Below are positions 26,744 through 35,860 of a stretch of DNA of 64,000 bases, piece by piece. The notes beneath the pieces are model-generated. The model did no database searches, was not told the DNA's origin, and saw only the letters and a list, made by a program, of their open reading frames with translations. Every line of letters begins with the position of its first letter. Positions within the stretch are counted from its first letter, which is position 1. The DNA comes from Marivirga lumbricoides (GTDB lineage Bacteria; Bacteroidota; Bacteroidia; Cytophagales; Cyclobacteriaceae): assembly GCF_014636295.1 (NCBI RefSeq), contig NZ_BMEC01000004.1, positions 19,926-83,925 of the forward strand, read 5' to 3'. The translations under genes were made by a program, and so were the position numbers.

Positions 26744-29188
26744 TTATTTAGGGTTCTCATTGGCAGTATTAGCCTCCTTATTTTTCACATATTTCTCCAG
26801 CCATTCGTGTTGTTCCCACAGCATGTGTAATATACTTTCCTTAGCACTATAGCCATGGCTTTCTTTTGGCAACATAACTAGCCTTGCGGTGGCACCTAAG
26901 CCTTTCAGTGCATTAAAATATCTTTCACTTTGCAGCGGGTAGGTACCGGAATTGTTATCAGCCACTCCATGGATGAGTAAAAGTGGGGTTTTCATTTTAT
27001 CTGCATGCATAAAAGGAGACATGTTATAATAGGTTTCTGGTGAATCCCAGTAGGTACGTTCCTCACTTTGGAATCCGAAAGGAGTGAGCGTTCGGTTGTA
27101 TGCTCCGCTTCTGGCAATTCCGGCTGCAAACAGATCCGAGTGGGACAGTAAATTGGCCACCATAAAGGCTCCATAGGAATGCCCTCCAACAGCCACTTTT
27201 TCCCTGTCTATGTATCCAAGGGCATCTACAGCATCAATGGCTGCTTTGGCATTGTCCACCAGCTGTTTTCTGAAGCTGTCATTAGGCTCTTCTTCTCCTT
27301 CGCCCACAATAGGAAAGGCTGCATTATCCAAGACCACATAACCTTGTGTAACCCAATAAACCGGACTTCCATAGTAAGGGTAAATAAATTTATTAGGATT
27401 AGAAGTGTTCTGCCCAGCACTGTTTTTATCTTTATACTCCCTTGGATAGGCCCACATAATCATAGGCTTTTTCTCTTTGTTTTGCTTATCATATCCCACA
27501 GGAAGATAGAGTGTTCCATCAAGGCTAAGACCATCCTCTCGTTTGTAGGTGATGATTTCTTTATGTACATCCTGCATGCTCTTGAAAGGATTATCAAAAG
27601 CTGTGACTTGCTTTAAATCTTCTTTTTTATTGATGTTTCTGATGTAATAGTTAGGATATTCATTTTGCGATTCAATCCTTACAAGTATTTCACCTTTTTT
27701 CATATCTATACCTGAATAAAGGTTTTCCAGCTTGTCAGTATAACTTGACTGGTATAGCCTTTTTTTCTTTAAATTTTTCAGGTTCAGTTCGTCTACAAAA
27801 GGAAACTGTCCTTTTTCTGAATAACCATCTCCCATCAGGTAACTGTTGCCATTATTGATTACCAGTATTGTTTCATTAAACTCATTTTTAGTGGTAACAA
27901 AGTAGCCCGGGTCGCTGTAGTTATCCTGGTAACTTCTATCCACTATAACTTTTGGCTTCTGGCTGTTGTCTGAAGGATTGAAAACATATGATTTCGTATT
28001 CCTTGTATTCCACCAGTAATCATGCGCTACGGCAATATCTTCTGTACCCCATTGTACATAGGAAAACCTATTGATCGTTTTAAACATAGGTTGACCTTCA
28101 CCTTTAAAAGGAGCATCTAATTCAAAAATTTCGTCTCTATAAGGAACCTCTTTTTCAGGGTCTCCTTCATCAAGCGCTTCTGCGTAGATGAGTGTAGCAG
28201 GTTTGTCTGAGCGCCAATTCATGCTTCTTCGGCCTGTTCTTACTGCCATAAATCCCTGGGGCAAAACCTCCTGAAGTGGTACATCCATCACTTTATTCAC
28301 CAACTTACCAGATTGGTCATATACATTGGTTTCGCTGGGGAACCTATAGTAGGGCACCAGGTAAGAAAATGGCTTCTTTATTTTCTCCACCATTACATAC
28401 TTTCCATCAGGAGAAACAGAAACATCAGAATACATGGCAGTCGGAAGAAATGGCTTTAGATTTCCCTCTAAAGAAAGAAGTTTCAATTCTGAAAGTGCCA
28501 GCTGCTGAAAATTAAACTCATCATTTGGGTTACTTAGTAAGTCCTGATAAGTTCTGTTTTGCGCTTTTTCACCTTTACTTACTGAAATAATGGGTCCGTC
28601 AGGAATAGCTTCTTCAGTATTAATTAGCTCCTTTCTGTCGGCAGGTAGGGTGGTGACAAACAATCCGGAATTGTCTTTCTGCCACTCCAATGGATTGCCC
28701 ATATTGGCATTTACAATCTCGTCAGTCAGCTTTTTGGCTGATGAAGTTTTGATGTCTAGCACCCAAACCTGCACTCCTTTGTCGGTGGTGTGGGTAAAGG
28801 CTATTTTTTGCTGATCTGGCGACCAGTTGAAATTTGCTAATCGTGGGTTTTCAGGAAGCCCTTTTACCTCAGTATTAGATGGTTTAAGTGCCTTCTTTGT
28901 TTTGATATTGTTATAATAGGTAGTTCTGCTGCCTATATTGGTTTTAGGATTAATTCTTAATCCTCCGAGCCTTAACTCTTGTTCCGATAATTCAGCGATT
29001 GATTTGTAGGGATCACGAAAAAGTAAAATTACATTTTCGCCTTTCTTATCAATTAACACAGAAGGAGCAAGAGGGGCCTCTACCAGTTCCAGTATTTCTG
29101 TAGGCGGTTTTTGGTATTTAAGACTTTCCTGTGCCTTAGCAAAAGTTGCCAGAAGCAGGAGGAGAAGAATTGGCATTAGTTTTTTCAT
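26744..29188 (-). CDS. S9 family prolyl oligopeptidase-like secreted peptidase
   Basis: An exported serine peptidase of family S9 (PREP/DPP4/acylaminoacyl-peptidase superfamily). The start at 29188 (MKKLMPILLLLLLATFAKAQ) gives a clean signal peptide and 814 aa; the frame extends 26 codons upstream without homology. An N-terminal beta-propeller (for example NFNWSPDQQKIAFTHTTDKG and DVSVSPDGKYVMVEKI) precedes an alpha/beta-hydrolase domain with the nucleophile in GGHSYGAFM, the Asp in HGVADNNSG and the His in KESHGYS. It probably digests peptides in the periplasm. Single gene with a terminator downstream. Confidence 0.93.
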   Translation of the reverse strand: MKKLMPILLLLLLATFAKAQESLKYQKPPTEILELVEAPLAPSVLIDKKGENVILLFRDPYKSIAELSEQELRLGGLRINPKTNIGSRTTYYNNIKTKKALKPSNTEVKGLPENPRLANFNWSPDQQKIAFTHTTDKGVQVWVLDIKTSSAKKLTDEIVNANMGNPLEWQKDNSGLFVTTLPADRKELINTEEAIPDGPIISVSKGEKAQNRTYQDLLSNPNDEFNFQQLALSELKLLSLEGNLKPFLPTAMYSDVSVSPDGKYVMVEKIKKPFSYLVPYYRFPSETNVYDQSGKLVNKVMDVPLQEVLPQGFMAVRTGRRSMNWRSDKPATLIYAEALDEGDPEKEVPYRDEIFELDAPFKGEGQPMFKTINRFSYVQWGTEDIAVAHDYWWNTRNTKSYVFNPSDNSQKPKVIVDRSYQDNYSDPGYFVTTKNEFNETILVINNGNSYLMGDGYSEKGQFPFVDELNLKNLKKKRLYQSSYTDKLENLYSGIDMKKGEILVRIESQNEYPNYYIRNINKKEDLKQVTAFDNPFKSMQDVHKEIITYKREDGLSLDGTLYLPVGYDKQNKEKKPMIMWAYPREYKDKNSAGQNTSNPNKFIYPYYGSPVYWVTQGYVVLDNAAFPIVGEGEEEPNDSFRKQLVDNAKAAIDAVDALGYIDREKVAVGGHSYGAFMVANLLSHSDLFAAGIARSGAYNRTLTPFGFQSEERTYWDSPETYYNMSPFMHADKMKTPLLLIHGVADNNSGTYPLQSERYFNALKGLGATARLVMLPKESHGYSAKESILHMLWEQHEWLEKYVKNKEANTANENPK

Positions 29189-29603
29189 TGTTTTTAATTT
29201 AAGGTGAAATTTAGAATAAACCTGTTTAGAATGATTTAATTTAAAGCGTTCTGTTTTAATATTCAATAGTATAGTCTTACTATTACATGAGAGGTAGCAT
29301 TAGAGATTTGATTTATATCTTTTGTAGTATAGCTGTAGGTAAGAAAAGCACTTACAATGGACAGCTTTACAAGAGCTTTGCTCTTACTTCTTCGTTGCAA
29401 AGGAGGGAGGTAGGAGAGGAAGAGTAGTGACTCTGTCGGAAGCAAACCAATATTCATGAAAATTTTCAGCAGTTTTCGATGAATGATTATTTCTACACTT
29501 AGAAAAAACTTAGGTTTAAAGTTAAAATTGACAAGAGCGAGCATATTTCTTCTTGTCTTGTAAAATGTAGGAAAAGCTTATTTTAGTTTAACCAAAATAG
29601 AAA
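29189..29603. other. Intergenic region with a REP-like remnant
   Basis: It contains the leader of the peptidase gene and, at about 29377-29412, a degraded copy of a hairpin motif seen again at 30939-30971. A 93-codon frame on the minus strand here looks spurious. No other feature was recognised. Confidence 0.4.
29377..29412. repeat. REP-like element, degraded copy
   Basis: The segment GCTCTTACTTC-TTCGTTGCAAA-GGAGGG shares most bases with the copy at 30939-30971 (GCTCTTATCTTC-TCGTTGCAAA-CGAGGAG), but its stem has decayed. Repeats of this look accompany TnpA-REP (RAYT) transposases in many Bacteroidota; none is in the window. Confidence 0.45.
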
Positions 29604-30140
29604 ATGATACAATGCAATAACTGTAAGAATGAAGCAGGAGACGAAGTGATGATCTGCAATGTTTGTAATTATCCTATTCAGGGAACGGTGCAAGAACAAG
29701 CAGCTTTTACTGCAAGGCAAGTGATACAGAAAAGTGATGTGGAAGAATCAATTGGCAAACTTAAAAATGCACGCCTTATTTTGTATGCTGTGGGAGCGTT
29801 CTACCTTATCGGTCCTTTTACGCCTCTTATGAGTTCCGGCTCTTCAATAGTAGTGGGTATTAGCGTTTTCTTAGGGTTGATGTTTATTGGGTTTGGTCTT
29901 CTAACTTACAGGAAACCAGTAATGGCTATTGGGATTTCTCTCGGTCTGATTGTATTTTATTACATTATCCTTCTATTAATCAGCCCCATTGCTTTATTTA
30001 CTGGTATTTTATGGAAAATGATCATTTTAGTAATATTGGGATATGGATTCGTGAGTGTTAGAAAATCGCATCGTATTTTAAAACAAAATACATATTTAGC
30101 TTCAATTTTAGGATTTGGGGCCGGAGGAGAAAAGGGTTAA
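29604..30140 (+). CDS. Zinc-ribbon membrane protein of unknown function
   Basis: A 178-aa protein with an N-terminal zinc ribbon (CNNC near residues 4-7 and CNVC near 18-21), a charged spacer, then about four transmembrane helices from residue 55 to 150. Such ribbon plus membrane proteins are common and mostly uncharacterised. ATG start. It precedes the next unrecognised gene by 75 bases in the same direction, so the two may be co-transcribed. Confidence 0.7.
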   Translation: MIQCNNCKNEAGDEVMICNVCNYPIQGTVQEQAAFTARQVIQKSDVEESIGKLKNARLILYAVGAFYLIGPFTPLMSSGSSIVVGISVFLGLMFIGFGLLTYRKPVMAIGISLGLIVFYYIILLLISPIALFTGILWKMIILVILGYGFVSVRKSHRILKQNTYLASILGFGAGGEKG

Positions 30141-30215
30141 CTTGAAATTACGGAATAACAGCTTTGAAGCTAATAAAATATAGTGATATAAAATTAAATA
30201 AGAAGCTAGTAAAAA

Positions 30216-30884
30216 ATGAAAAAAGACGCGTTCAAATTATCTTTGCCAGATGATATTACTTTTGCTCAGCTTAATGAAGAAAGAACTCGGGGAAGTAAAT
30301 TTATTTTTTTCATCTATCTAATACCCCGCCCTTGGTCACCTGTAAAAAGAATATCGAGAGTTTATTTTATCAGGCCAGACGATAAAATTAGTAAAATAAA
30401 TAAGAAGTATAATTTTATAACATTACTGTGGGGATGGTGGGGCTTACCTTTGGGACCTGTTATTACTTATAAAACCATCCAAAGCAATCGGACAGGCATA
30501 GATATTACTGATGATGTATATGATAATTTAGGTCAGGGAGATTTTGAAAAGAGAAAAGTAGTTATCCGAAAAGCAAGTACTATTTTTTTACAGCCATCAA
30601 AAGATATAATACAAGAATTTCTGAAAGGTTTCAAAAAGTGGGAGGAGAAAGGGGTAAAACTTACAGAAGAGCCCATTGTAGGAGATTATATTGATACAGA
30701 AGAATCTTATTATGTAATTGGTTTGAATAAATTGGATTTAGATAAATCTGAAAACATCAGAGAAGCACTATACAGATATTTCTTACCAAGGACTAAATTT
30801 GAATTTATTGATTTAAATGAAGAATCAGAAATAACTGAGAAATTGAAGATGCACGGTATAAAAATAAATATTCTTAAATCTTAA
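30216..30884 (+). CDS. Protein of unknown function with a central hydrophobic segment
   Basis: A 222-aa protein not recognised from any family. It has short hydrophobic patches at about residues 28-38 (KFIFFIYLIPRPW) and 68-85 (FITLLWGWWGLPLGPVITY), the second long enough for one membrane pass or a hairpin, between charged, Lys/Glu-rich ends. AT content and codon use are like those of its neighbours. It lies with the zinc-ribbon gene in a small island bounded on both sides by REP-like hairpins. ATG start; protein-like composition supports a real gene. Confidence 0.6.
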   Translation: MKKDAFKLSLPDDITFAQLNEERTRGSKFIFFIYLIPRPWSPVKRISRVYFIRPDDKISKINKKYNFITLLWGWWGLPLGPVITYKTIQSNRTGIDITDDVYDNLGQGDFEKRKVVIRKASTIFLQPSKDIIQEFLKGFKKWEEKGVKLTEEPIVGDYIDTEESYYVIGLNKLDLDKSENIREALYRYFLPRTKFEFIDLNEESEITEKLKMHGIKINILKS

Positions 30885-30938
30885 GCCGGATTAGAGGCTA
30901 AAGAGATTTCATTTTAGGTGCTCAGCTTTACTAAATCG

Positions 30939-30971
30939 GTGCTCTTATCTTCTCGTTGCAAACGAGGAGTA
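30939..30971. repeat. REP-like hairpin element
   Basis: An inverted repeat with a 9-bp stem (CTTCTCGTT / AACGAGGAG, one G-U pair) and a GCA loop. It resembles the degraded copy at 29377-29412. It could also act as a weak terminator after the preceding gene. Confidence 0.5.
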
Positions 30972-31003
30972 AAAATATATCTAATTGAATTAGATTGAGC
31001 TGA

Positions 31004-31366
31004 TTAAAAATACTGCCAGAATACCATGGTTCCTATAATTGCAGCAGCGAAAGCTACAATGAGCACAGCACCTGCAGAAAGATCTTTCACTTTGCCTATC
31101 ACTTCATGTTGTTGAGGGTGCAGGTGATCACACAGCTTTTCCAAAGCAGTATTGCCCGCTTCTGCCATTAACACAACGCCAATGCAGGCAATAATAATAA
31201 GCCAATGATCTGCTGTAATGCCTAATCGAAAGCCTAATGATATGGCAATGGTGGCAGCCAGTAGCTGGATTCTGAAATTGTTCTCTTCGAATAGCATATA
31301 AATACCTTTTAGAGCATATCCGTAGCTTTTTATATTCTTGTTGATGCTATTTTTTATACCTAACAT
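31004..31366 (-). CDS. dgkA: Diacylglycerol kinase family protein
   Basis: A 120-aa integral membrane lipid kinase with three transmembrane helices and the family signature EAGNTALEKLCDHLHPQQHEVIGKVKDLSAGAVL (key residues Glu, Asn, Glu, Lys, Asp). It phosphorylates diacylglycerol or undecaprenol. The N-terminal SYGYALKGIYMLFEENNFRIQL is typical of Gram-negative-like and Bacteroidota members. Last gene of a four-gene operon; it overlaps the preceding gene by 20 bases. Confidence 0.92.
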   Translation of the reverse strand: MLGIKNSINKNIKSYGYALKGIYMLFEENNFRIQLLAATIAISLGFRLGITADHWLIIIACIGVVLMAEAGNTALEKLCDHLHPQQHEVIGKVKDLSAGAVLIVAFAAAIIGTMVFWQYF

Positions 31367-32015
31367 TTTTAATCATCTGAAGGGTGAGAAAATAAGTGAA
31401 GCCTATGAACAAGCTGAAACCGATAATGATGCTCCATGCTTCAGGATCGCCTAACTGAACCAAAGCATCCCAAATAAGGTGATGCGGTCTTGTAAGAAGA
31501 TCCCAACTGTTCCAGCGCTGCACACGGCCGAGATAAATTCCATAACTCGAGAGAATAATAATAGCAGCCATTATAAGCCGGCATTTGAACTCACTAAATG
31601 TGTTGGAAAGAATTTGTTGCACCTTGTATAAACAGTATAAACCTAGCAATAAACCCGTGCATGCCGAGGAAAAGAATACAATGATATCTATCCATTGAGC
31701 TGGGTTAATCCAGCGGTTAAGATGCACCAAATCTGTAATAAGATAAGGTGCATTGGGCCAGAATAGCAGGCAAAGACCGAATAAACCGAACTGTTTCCAT
31801 TTGGCTAATGGTTTGCTCATTTCCAGCCGTTTCTGCCAGATCAGCGCGAAAAACAGAGGTACCCAGGCCAGGAATAAATTCCATACCAGGAAGAAATAGG
31901 TGTAATTTGAAGTAACGATGCTTTGAAAAGCAATTAGGCCTCCGCAAAAAGCAGTGAGTAAACAGAGCCATTTTGTGGTGGAACCAATAAATTTAATTGA
32001 TGTGGAAATCTGCAT
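31347..32015 (-). CDS. DUF1361 membrane protein
   Basis: A 222-aa protein with about six transmembrane helices matching the DUF1361 family pattern (LVWNLFLAWVPLFFAL; FWPNAPYLITDLVHL; GLYCLYKVQ). The function of the family is unknown. It lies between a short membrane protein gene (2 bases away) and dgkA (20-base overlap), which shows tight operon organisation. Confidence 0.85.
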   Translation of the reverse strand: MQISTSIKFIGSTTKWLCLLTAFCGGLIAFQSIVTSNYTYFFLVWNLFLAWVPLFFALIWQKRLEMSKPLAKWKQFGLFGLCLLFWPNAPYLITDLVHLNRWINPAQWIDIIVFFSSACTGLLLGLYCLYKVQQILSNTFSEFKCRLIMAAIIILSSYGIYLGRVQRWNSWDLLTRPHHLIWDALVQLGDPEAWSIIIGFSLFIGFTYFLTLQMIKNVRYKK

Positions 32016-32017
32016 AT

Positions 32018-32491
32018 TTATAATTTTTGATGTTGAGTAAATTGATTTCTACTGAGGTAGCGATGTATATGACTTGCTTTTAATTTTTCATAGGTGAAAA
32101 TGCTCCATCCCAAAAGGGCCGAGATGTCGACTGTGAAAAGTAGAGCCCTGGATTCTTTGTGAATACCTTGTGCCAGTATGAATACATTTATCAAAGCGAA
32201 GGAAAATACCATGAAAGGCAAAAAGTAATGGTACATTGCCCTTGGGGCTAAATTGAGCTTAAAATAACCATCAATACGCTCAAAGGTTCCGAAAAGAATC
32301 AAGCTGGCTATTAGAGCAATGATAGTAGTTAATACACTTCCTATTATCCAAAATACTAAAATGAAATTAGCTTCCAGAATGCTCTTTTCTTCAATGTAGG
32401 CAAGCATTAACAGAAAAATAAACATGGATAAAGGGCCTGTTTTTAGCGCTGTCTTCAGGTGGATTTTAAAAATGTCATTCATCACATTCAA
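32018..32491 (-). CDS. Four-helix membrane protein of unknown function
   Basis: A 157-aa membrane protein with about four hydrophobic helices and no recognisable motif. It starts inside the end of the upstream DUF4173-like gene (17-base overlap) and ends 2 bases before the DUF1361 gene. The overlap on both sides and a hydrophobic pattern without stops support a real gene. No function can be assigned. Confidence 0.7.
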   Translation of the reverse strand: MNVMNDIFKIHLKTALKTGPLSMFIFLLMLAYIEEKSILEANFILVFWIIGSVLTTIIALIASLILFGTFERIDGYFKLNLAPRAMYHYFLPFMVFSFALINVFILAQGIHKESRALLFTVDISALLGWSIFTYEKLKASHIHRYLSRNQFTQHQKL

Positions 32492-33917
32492 GTGCTTTAA
32501 GTGTTAGATAATCCTGGTAGTTCCATGAAAGCCAACCCCTGTTCTCTTCTCTTTCTTCAAATGAACTGATTTTCTGATTCAGGGCTATCTGAGTTGCTTC
32601 AGCCAGGTAAGGATTCTGGCGGAGAGGTAATAGCTGAGGGATATTAGCATCGGAAAGCTGGATCAAATAATTGATATCCGGATTCTCACTTTTGCTCAGA
32701 TTATAACGGGTAATCCAGCTATCCCAGGGAATAAAGCTGCTGATTAATAGGAGAGCGAGAGCTACCCAGCTATTAATGTTGAGAAGGTACCATGTAGTCT
32801 TTTTATTCTTCACTTTTACATAGGTAGTAAGCAGACCGGCTACCACTAAAATGATATAAACAAAAACACCAATTCTCTTATATGTTAAGCTGAATTCCTG
32901 GATATAAATAAGGTTTTTGTAGGTAATACTGGCAGCTAATAGCAGGTTTTGCGCAATCCAAACATAAGCTAATCTCTTTAAGGTGAGATGGTTTTTATAG
33001 AAATTCATATTGCCTCTGAAGTAATAAAGCAAGATGCTAATGGCCAGCACAATTGAAATAATTAGGGTGTATACTCCCTGATGCACAAAGTCGGCATGAG
33101 AAAATTCAGGATCCTGCGTAATGCCCTTCAGAAGATACTGTAAATCTGCTCCATTAAACGCCAATAGAAGTATGTTTAAAAGAATGAGTAGCGTAACAGC
33201 AGTTTTTAACTCAAACTTAAGTGCAAGGGGGTGGGTGTCCGTCAATAGTTTTCTCTTCCTGCTGATGGTATTGCCTTGTTGGGCCTGCCAGCGATTCATT
33301 TGATTTAAAGGATGATAAAAGCATATTCCTGCTAAGAGTACCCCGAGCCAAAAAGTGAATGAAATCCAATCCCATGAAATCCAATTGAAGGCATTGGAGA
33401 ATAAAGGGTTTGCAGTAGCATAGAGAAGAATAAAAATAACAGCACCCACTAAGGGGATGGCTACCGCACTTACCCGCAAAACAGCTAATTGCTGGCTTTT
33501 ATTTGCCTTTACATCTCCGGGATCCAAAGAGGTAGCAGTGCTGAAAAGCTTGTCGGTAATCCATATTAAAGGGGTGACCAGCACGGAATAGAGACTATTG
33601 GCCAGTAGTACAAAAACAGACTGGCTGTTTAAATTAAGGCTTGCCACTAACAATAGCGTGAAAGCAGAAAGGCTTAGTATGGCTATGGTGGAATGAAAAA
33701 TGATAATAGCTATGGATGACAATACCATGCCTGAAATAAAAAACCATAAATACCCTTTGGCCTTGATTGGTTGTGAATGTTTTATAAGTAAAATAAGAAG
33801 AAGCAAAGCTGTAAACAATAGACTGTTAATCCCAAATCCTTGTTGGTAGAATAAGAAGCTACTAAATAATATGAGCAAGCCGTATCGCCAGAGGGTAGAT
33901 TTCATTGTGTTTTTCAT
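32475..33917 (-). CDS. DUF4173-like polytopic membrane protein
   Basis: A 480-aa protein with about 11 transmembrane helices. The segment FVLLANSLYSVLVTPLIWITDK followed by the soluble-looking loop before VAIPLVGAVIFILLYATANPLF fits the DUF4173 family of unknown function. The C-terminal 60 residues (LSKSENPDINYLIQLSDANIPQL and following) are outside the membrane and helical. It is the first gene of the operon that ends with dgkA. Two perfect palindromes of the same design lie upstream (33948-33964 and 34069-34087), so expression is probably controlled by one DNA-binding protein. Confidence 0.78.
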   Translation of the reverse strand: MKNTMKSTLWRYGLLILFSSFLFYQQGFGINSLLFTALLLLILLIKHSQPIKAKGYLWFFISGMVLSSIAIIIFHSTIAILSLSAFTLLLVASLNLNSQSVFVLLANSLYSVLVTPLIWITDKLFSTATSLDPGDVKANKSQQLAVLRVSAVAIPLVGAVIFILLYATANPLFSNAFNWISWDWISFTFWLGVLLAGICFYHPLNQMNRWQAQQGNTISRKRKLLTDTHPLALKFELKTAVTLLILLNILLLAFNGADLQYLLKGITQDPEFSHADFVHQGVYTLIISIVLAISILLYYFRGNMNFYKNHLTLKRLAYVWIAQNLLLAASITYKNLIYIQEFSLTYKRIGVFVYIILVVAGLLTTYVKVKNKKTTWYLLNINSWVALALLLISSFIPWDSWITRYNLSKSENPDINYLIQLSDANIPQLLPLRQNPYLAEATQIALNQKISSFEEREENRGWLSWNYQDYLTLKALECDE

Positions 33918-33947
33918 AGTTAGTATAATAGTTATTTAATCGAAAGC

Positions 33948-33964
33948 ACTTTGTATTTCAAAGT
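33948..33964. promoter_or_regulatory. Operator palindrome ACTTTG-N5-CAAAGT, gene-proximal copy
   Basis: Perfect 6-bp inverted repeat with a 5-base spacer (TATTT), 31 bases before the start of the DUF4173-like gene. The same half-sites and spacing recur 105 bases further upstream. The half-site TACTTTG also resembles the -7 element TANNTTTG minus one base. Confidence 0.65.
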
Positions 33965-34068
33965 ATTTAATAAAAAAAATATGCAGTTAAATTTTATCGC
34001 TGCATATAGTGCTTAACTCTTCTTTTGTCTTTTTATCAAAATATTAATTATAGTGATAAAAATAAAAG

Positions 34069-34087
34069 TACTTTGAATCACAAAGTA
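34069..34087. promoter_or_regulatory. Operator palindrome ACTTTG-N5-CAAAGT, distal copy
   Basis: TACTTTGAATCACAAAGTA is a perfect inverted repeat with 7-bp arms and a 5-base spacer. Together with the proximal copy it suggests a repressor or activator bound at two sites upstream of the membrane operon. The cognate regulator is not encoded nearby. Confidence 0.65.
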
Positions 34088-34240
34088 AAGGTAACTGAAG
34101 TTTTTAAAAATATGCAACAATTGGCCAAAAAATTAAAAATAAATTGAGGGGTAGGTGTATCTTCAGAGGTGCTTAGCTTTCTCCTGTTGGTGAAAACAGC
34201 AACAAAACGGAAGGAATAACTACTACTTCACCTTTCCTTT

Positions 34241-34405
34241 GCCATGGCTCGTGTCTCACGAGTCATTTAGCAGATACTGTGATATTTGGCTGCCTAGTTA
34301 CACAATTGATAATCAGCTTCAATTGCTCTTTATTAATCACAAATAGCCTTCCAGTTAAGTTTCGTGGGACACGAACCTAGGCGAGAGGCGAGAGTAATAA
34401 AAAAA
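34241..34405. repeat. 160-bp element with hairpin ends, copy 1
   Basis: Its ends form an imperfect inverted repeat (left end CCATGGCTCGTGTCTCACGA; right end, read backwards, CCTAGGTTCGTGTCCCACGA), and each end can itself fold into a small hairpin (CGTG-N3-CACG). A run of seven A follows the right end. Copy 2 at 34617-34774 is nearly identical. It has no coding capacity, so it looks like a non-autonomous mobile element. Confidence 0.75.
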
Positions 34406-34616
34406 TCATGACAAAACCTGCATAGCAGTTCTCATGAGTATATGTCACCCCTAGAAGTATAATCTCCTTGTTGATGTTTTCACAAACAAGCTTTTTTTTT
34501 AAAAAACAATACTTTGCTGCAGCTAGAGTTGTTGATGAAAACACCAACGATATGAAGGTTCAAATACGCTCTATCAGGGAAAACAAAAATGACTTTGTTA
34601 GCCATTGTATGTATCT

Positions 34617-34774
34617 GCCATGGTTCGTGTCTCACGAGCCATTAGCAGATACTGTGATATTTGGCTGCCTAGTTACAATTGATAATCAGTTTCAATTGCT
34701 CTTTATTAATCACAAATAGCCTTCCAGTTAAGTTTCGTGGGACACGAACCTAGGCGAGAGGAGTAATAAAAAAA
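34617..34774. repeat. 160-bp element with hairpin ends, copy 2
   Basis: Direct repeat of copy 1 with three small indels (1, 2 and 4 bases) and a few substitutions. The two copies are in the same orientation, separated by 211 bases of unique sequence. An 83-codon frame over this copy is a by-product of the repeat. Confidence 0.75.
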
Positions 34775-34801
34775 CCAGTACAAAATCTTCATCCTCAATT
34801 C

Positions 34802-35605
34802 TCAAGAATGGTATGCAGCTATTCTCATCCTATAAGCATTCATAGCATTTTTACCCAGTTTTTTGGTGTAGGTATGGTTCACATAAGCTCCTGAAATAGC
34901 ACCAATGCCGGGGATTAGCTGGATCAGCTTGGCCAGGTCAATATAATCGCGGTACTCCAGCTGAAAAGTTCTCCAGTCGAATTCATGAATATCGTTGGGG
35001 AGCAGTTCTTTTTGCTGTTCCCAGTCGCTCATTATTTGGAAGATGGCTTTCCGATGTTTCTGACTGGAAAAGGTTAGCTGAAAAATATGTAAAATGAATA
35101 ACCTTTCTTTGTAGTCCTTTACATCTATTCCATATGCATTGGCTATTTCAAATAGCATTTTCATTTTAAGAGATAGCCACAAGGGAAAATCCGCCAGGCT
35201 GGAAAAGAAACCACCGAAGCCGGTTATAGCACCTTCAGCTGCCGAGGAAGAAGCGTAAATACTGATCTTTTTTCGGGCCAATTGTTCCACTTCTTCCAAA
35301 GTACCAAGCTGTATGCGCTGAAAAGTGGTGTATTCTGCTCCAAATAACACGCCTCTGATAATCTCTTTCACAGCTTTGGTAATGACTATGTGGACTTTTT
35401 CAGGAATGATGCCATTGATTTTATGCTGCACACCCTTAGCCATTTTATTAAGCAGGGTAGGTCTTTTACTCATTTTCATGCGCCAAACCCAGTACTCATG
35501 GTAAGTATTCAGGAAATAAGCAGCGTTTTCATCAATTTTCATAGGCTGAGCAAGTCTTTGACTTAAGGATTGGCAACGTTTAAGCTGATTGATATGTTGC
35601 CACAT
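34802..35605 (-). CDS. EcsC family protein
   Basis: A 267-aa protein of the EcsC family, named after the third gene of the Bacillus ecs locus and of unknown biochemical role. Family features are the glycine-rich amphipathic segment (SAAEGAITGFGGFFSSLADFPLWLSLKMKMLFEIANAYG) and the C-terminal IPGIGAISGAYVNHTYTKKLGKNAMNAYR. Probably membrane-associated. Single gene; the repeat element lies directly downstream of it. Confidence 0.88.
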   Translation of the reverse strand: MWQHINQLKRCQSLSQRLAQPMKIDENAAYFLNTYHEYWVWRMKMSKRPTLLNKMAKGVQHKINGIIPEKVHIVITKAVKEIIRGVLFGAEYTTFQRIQLGTLEEVEQLARKKISIYASSSAAEGAITGFGGFFSSLADFPLWLSLKMKMLFEIANAYGIDVKDYKERLFILHIFQLTFSSQKHRKAIFQIMSDWEQQKELLPNDIHEFDWRTFQLEYRDYIDLAKLIQLIPGIGAISGAYVNHTYTKKLGKNAMNAYRMRIAAYHS

Positions 35606-35860
35606 CCTGATTACCTTACCTCAATTGACCAATAGTACTAATTCGATCTTTTTATTAACAATCGCCATCTGCTATTATATAGTGCTTTATTTTATTCATT
35701 TATATAGCAAAAACAGTAGTCTATACTATACTTCTTGTTTTTTCAGAAGGCAGGTTGGTTAAATAGACATAAAAATACTACTTTCAGACTTTTATTAAGT
35801 GATAAGGACCAGCTTAATCGTAAAGTCAACAAAATTTATTATCAGATAATACATTTTCAA

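Noticed and set aside
29263..29544. 93-codon minus-strand frame upstream of the S9 peptidase gene
   Set aside because: It covers the peptidase leader and a degraded REP-like motif, with no recognisable domain.
34468..34719. 83-codon plus-strand frame
   Set aside because: It runs from unique AT-rich sequence into copy 2 of the 160-bp element. The equivalent frame is disrupted by indels in copy 1, so coding is not supported.
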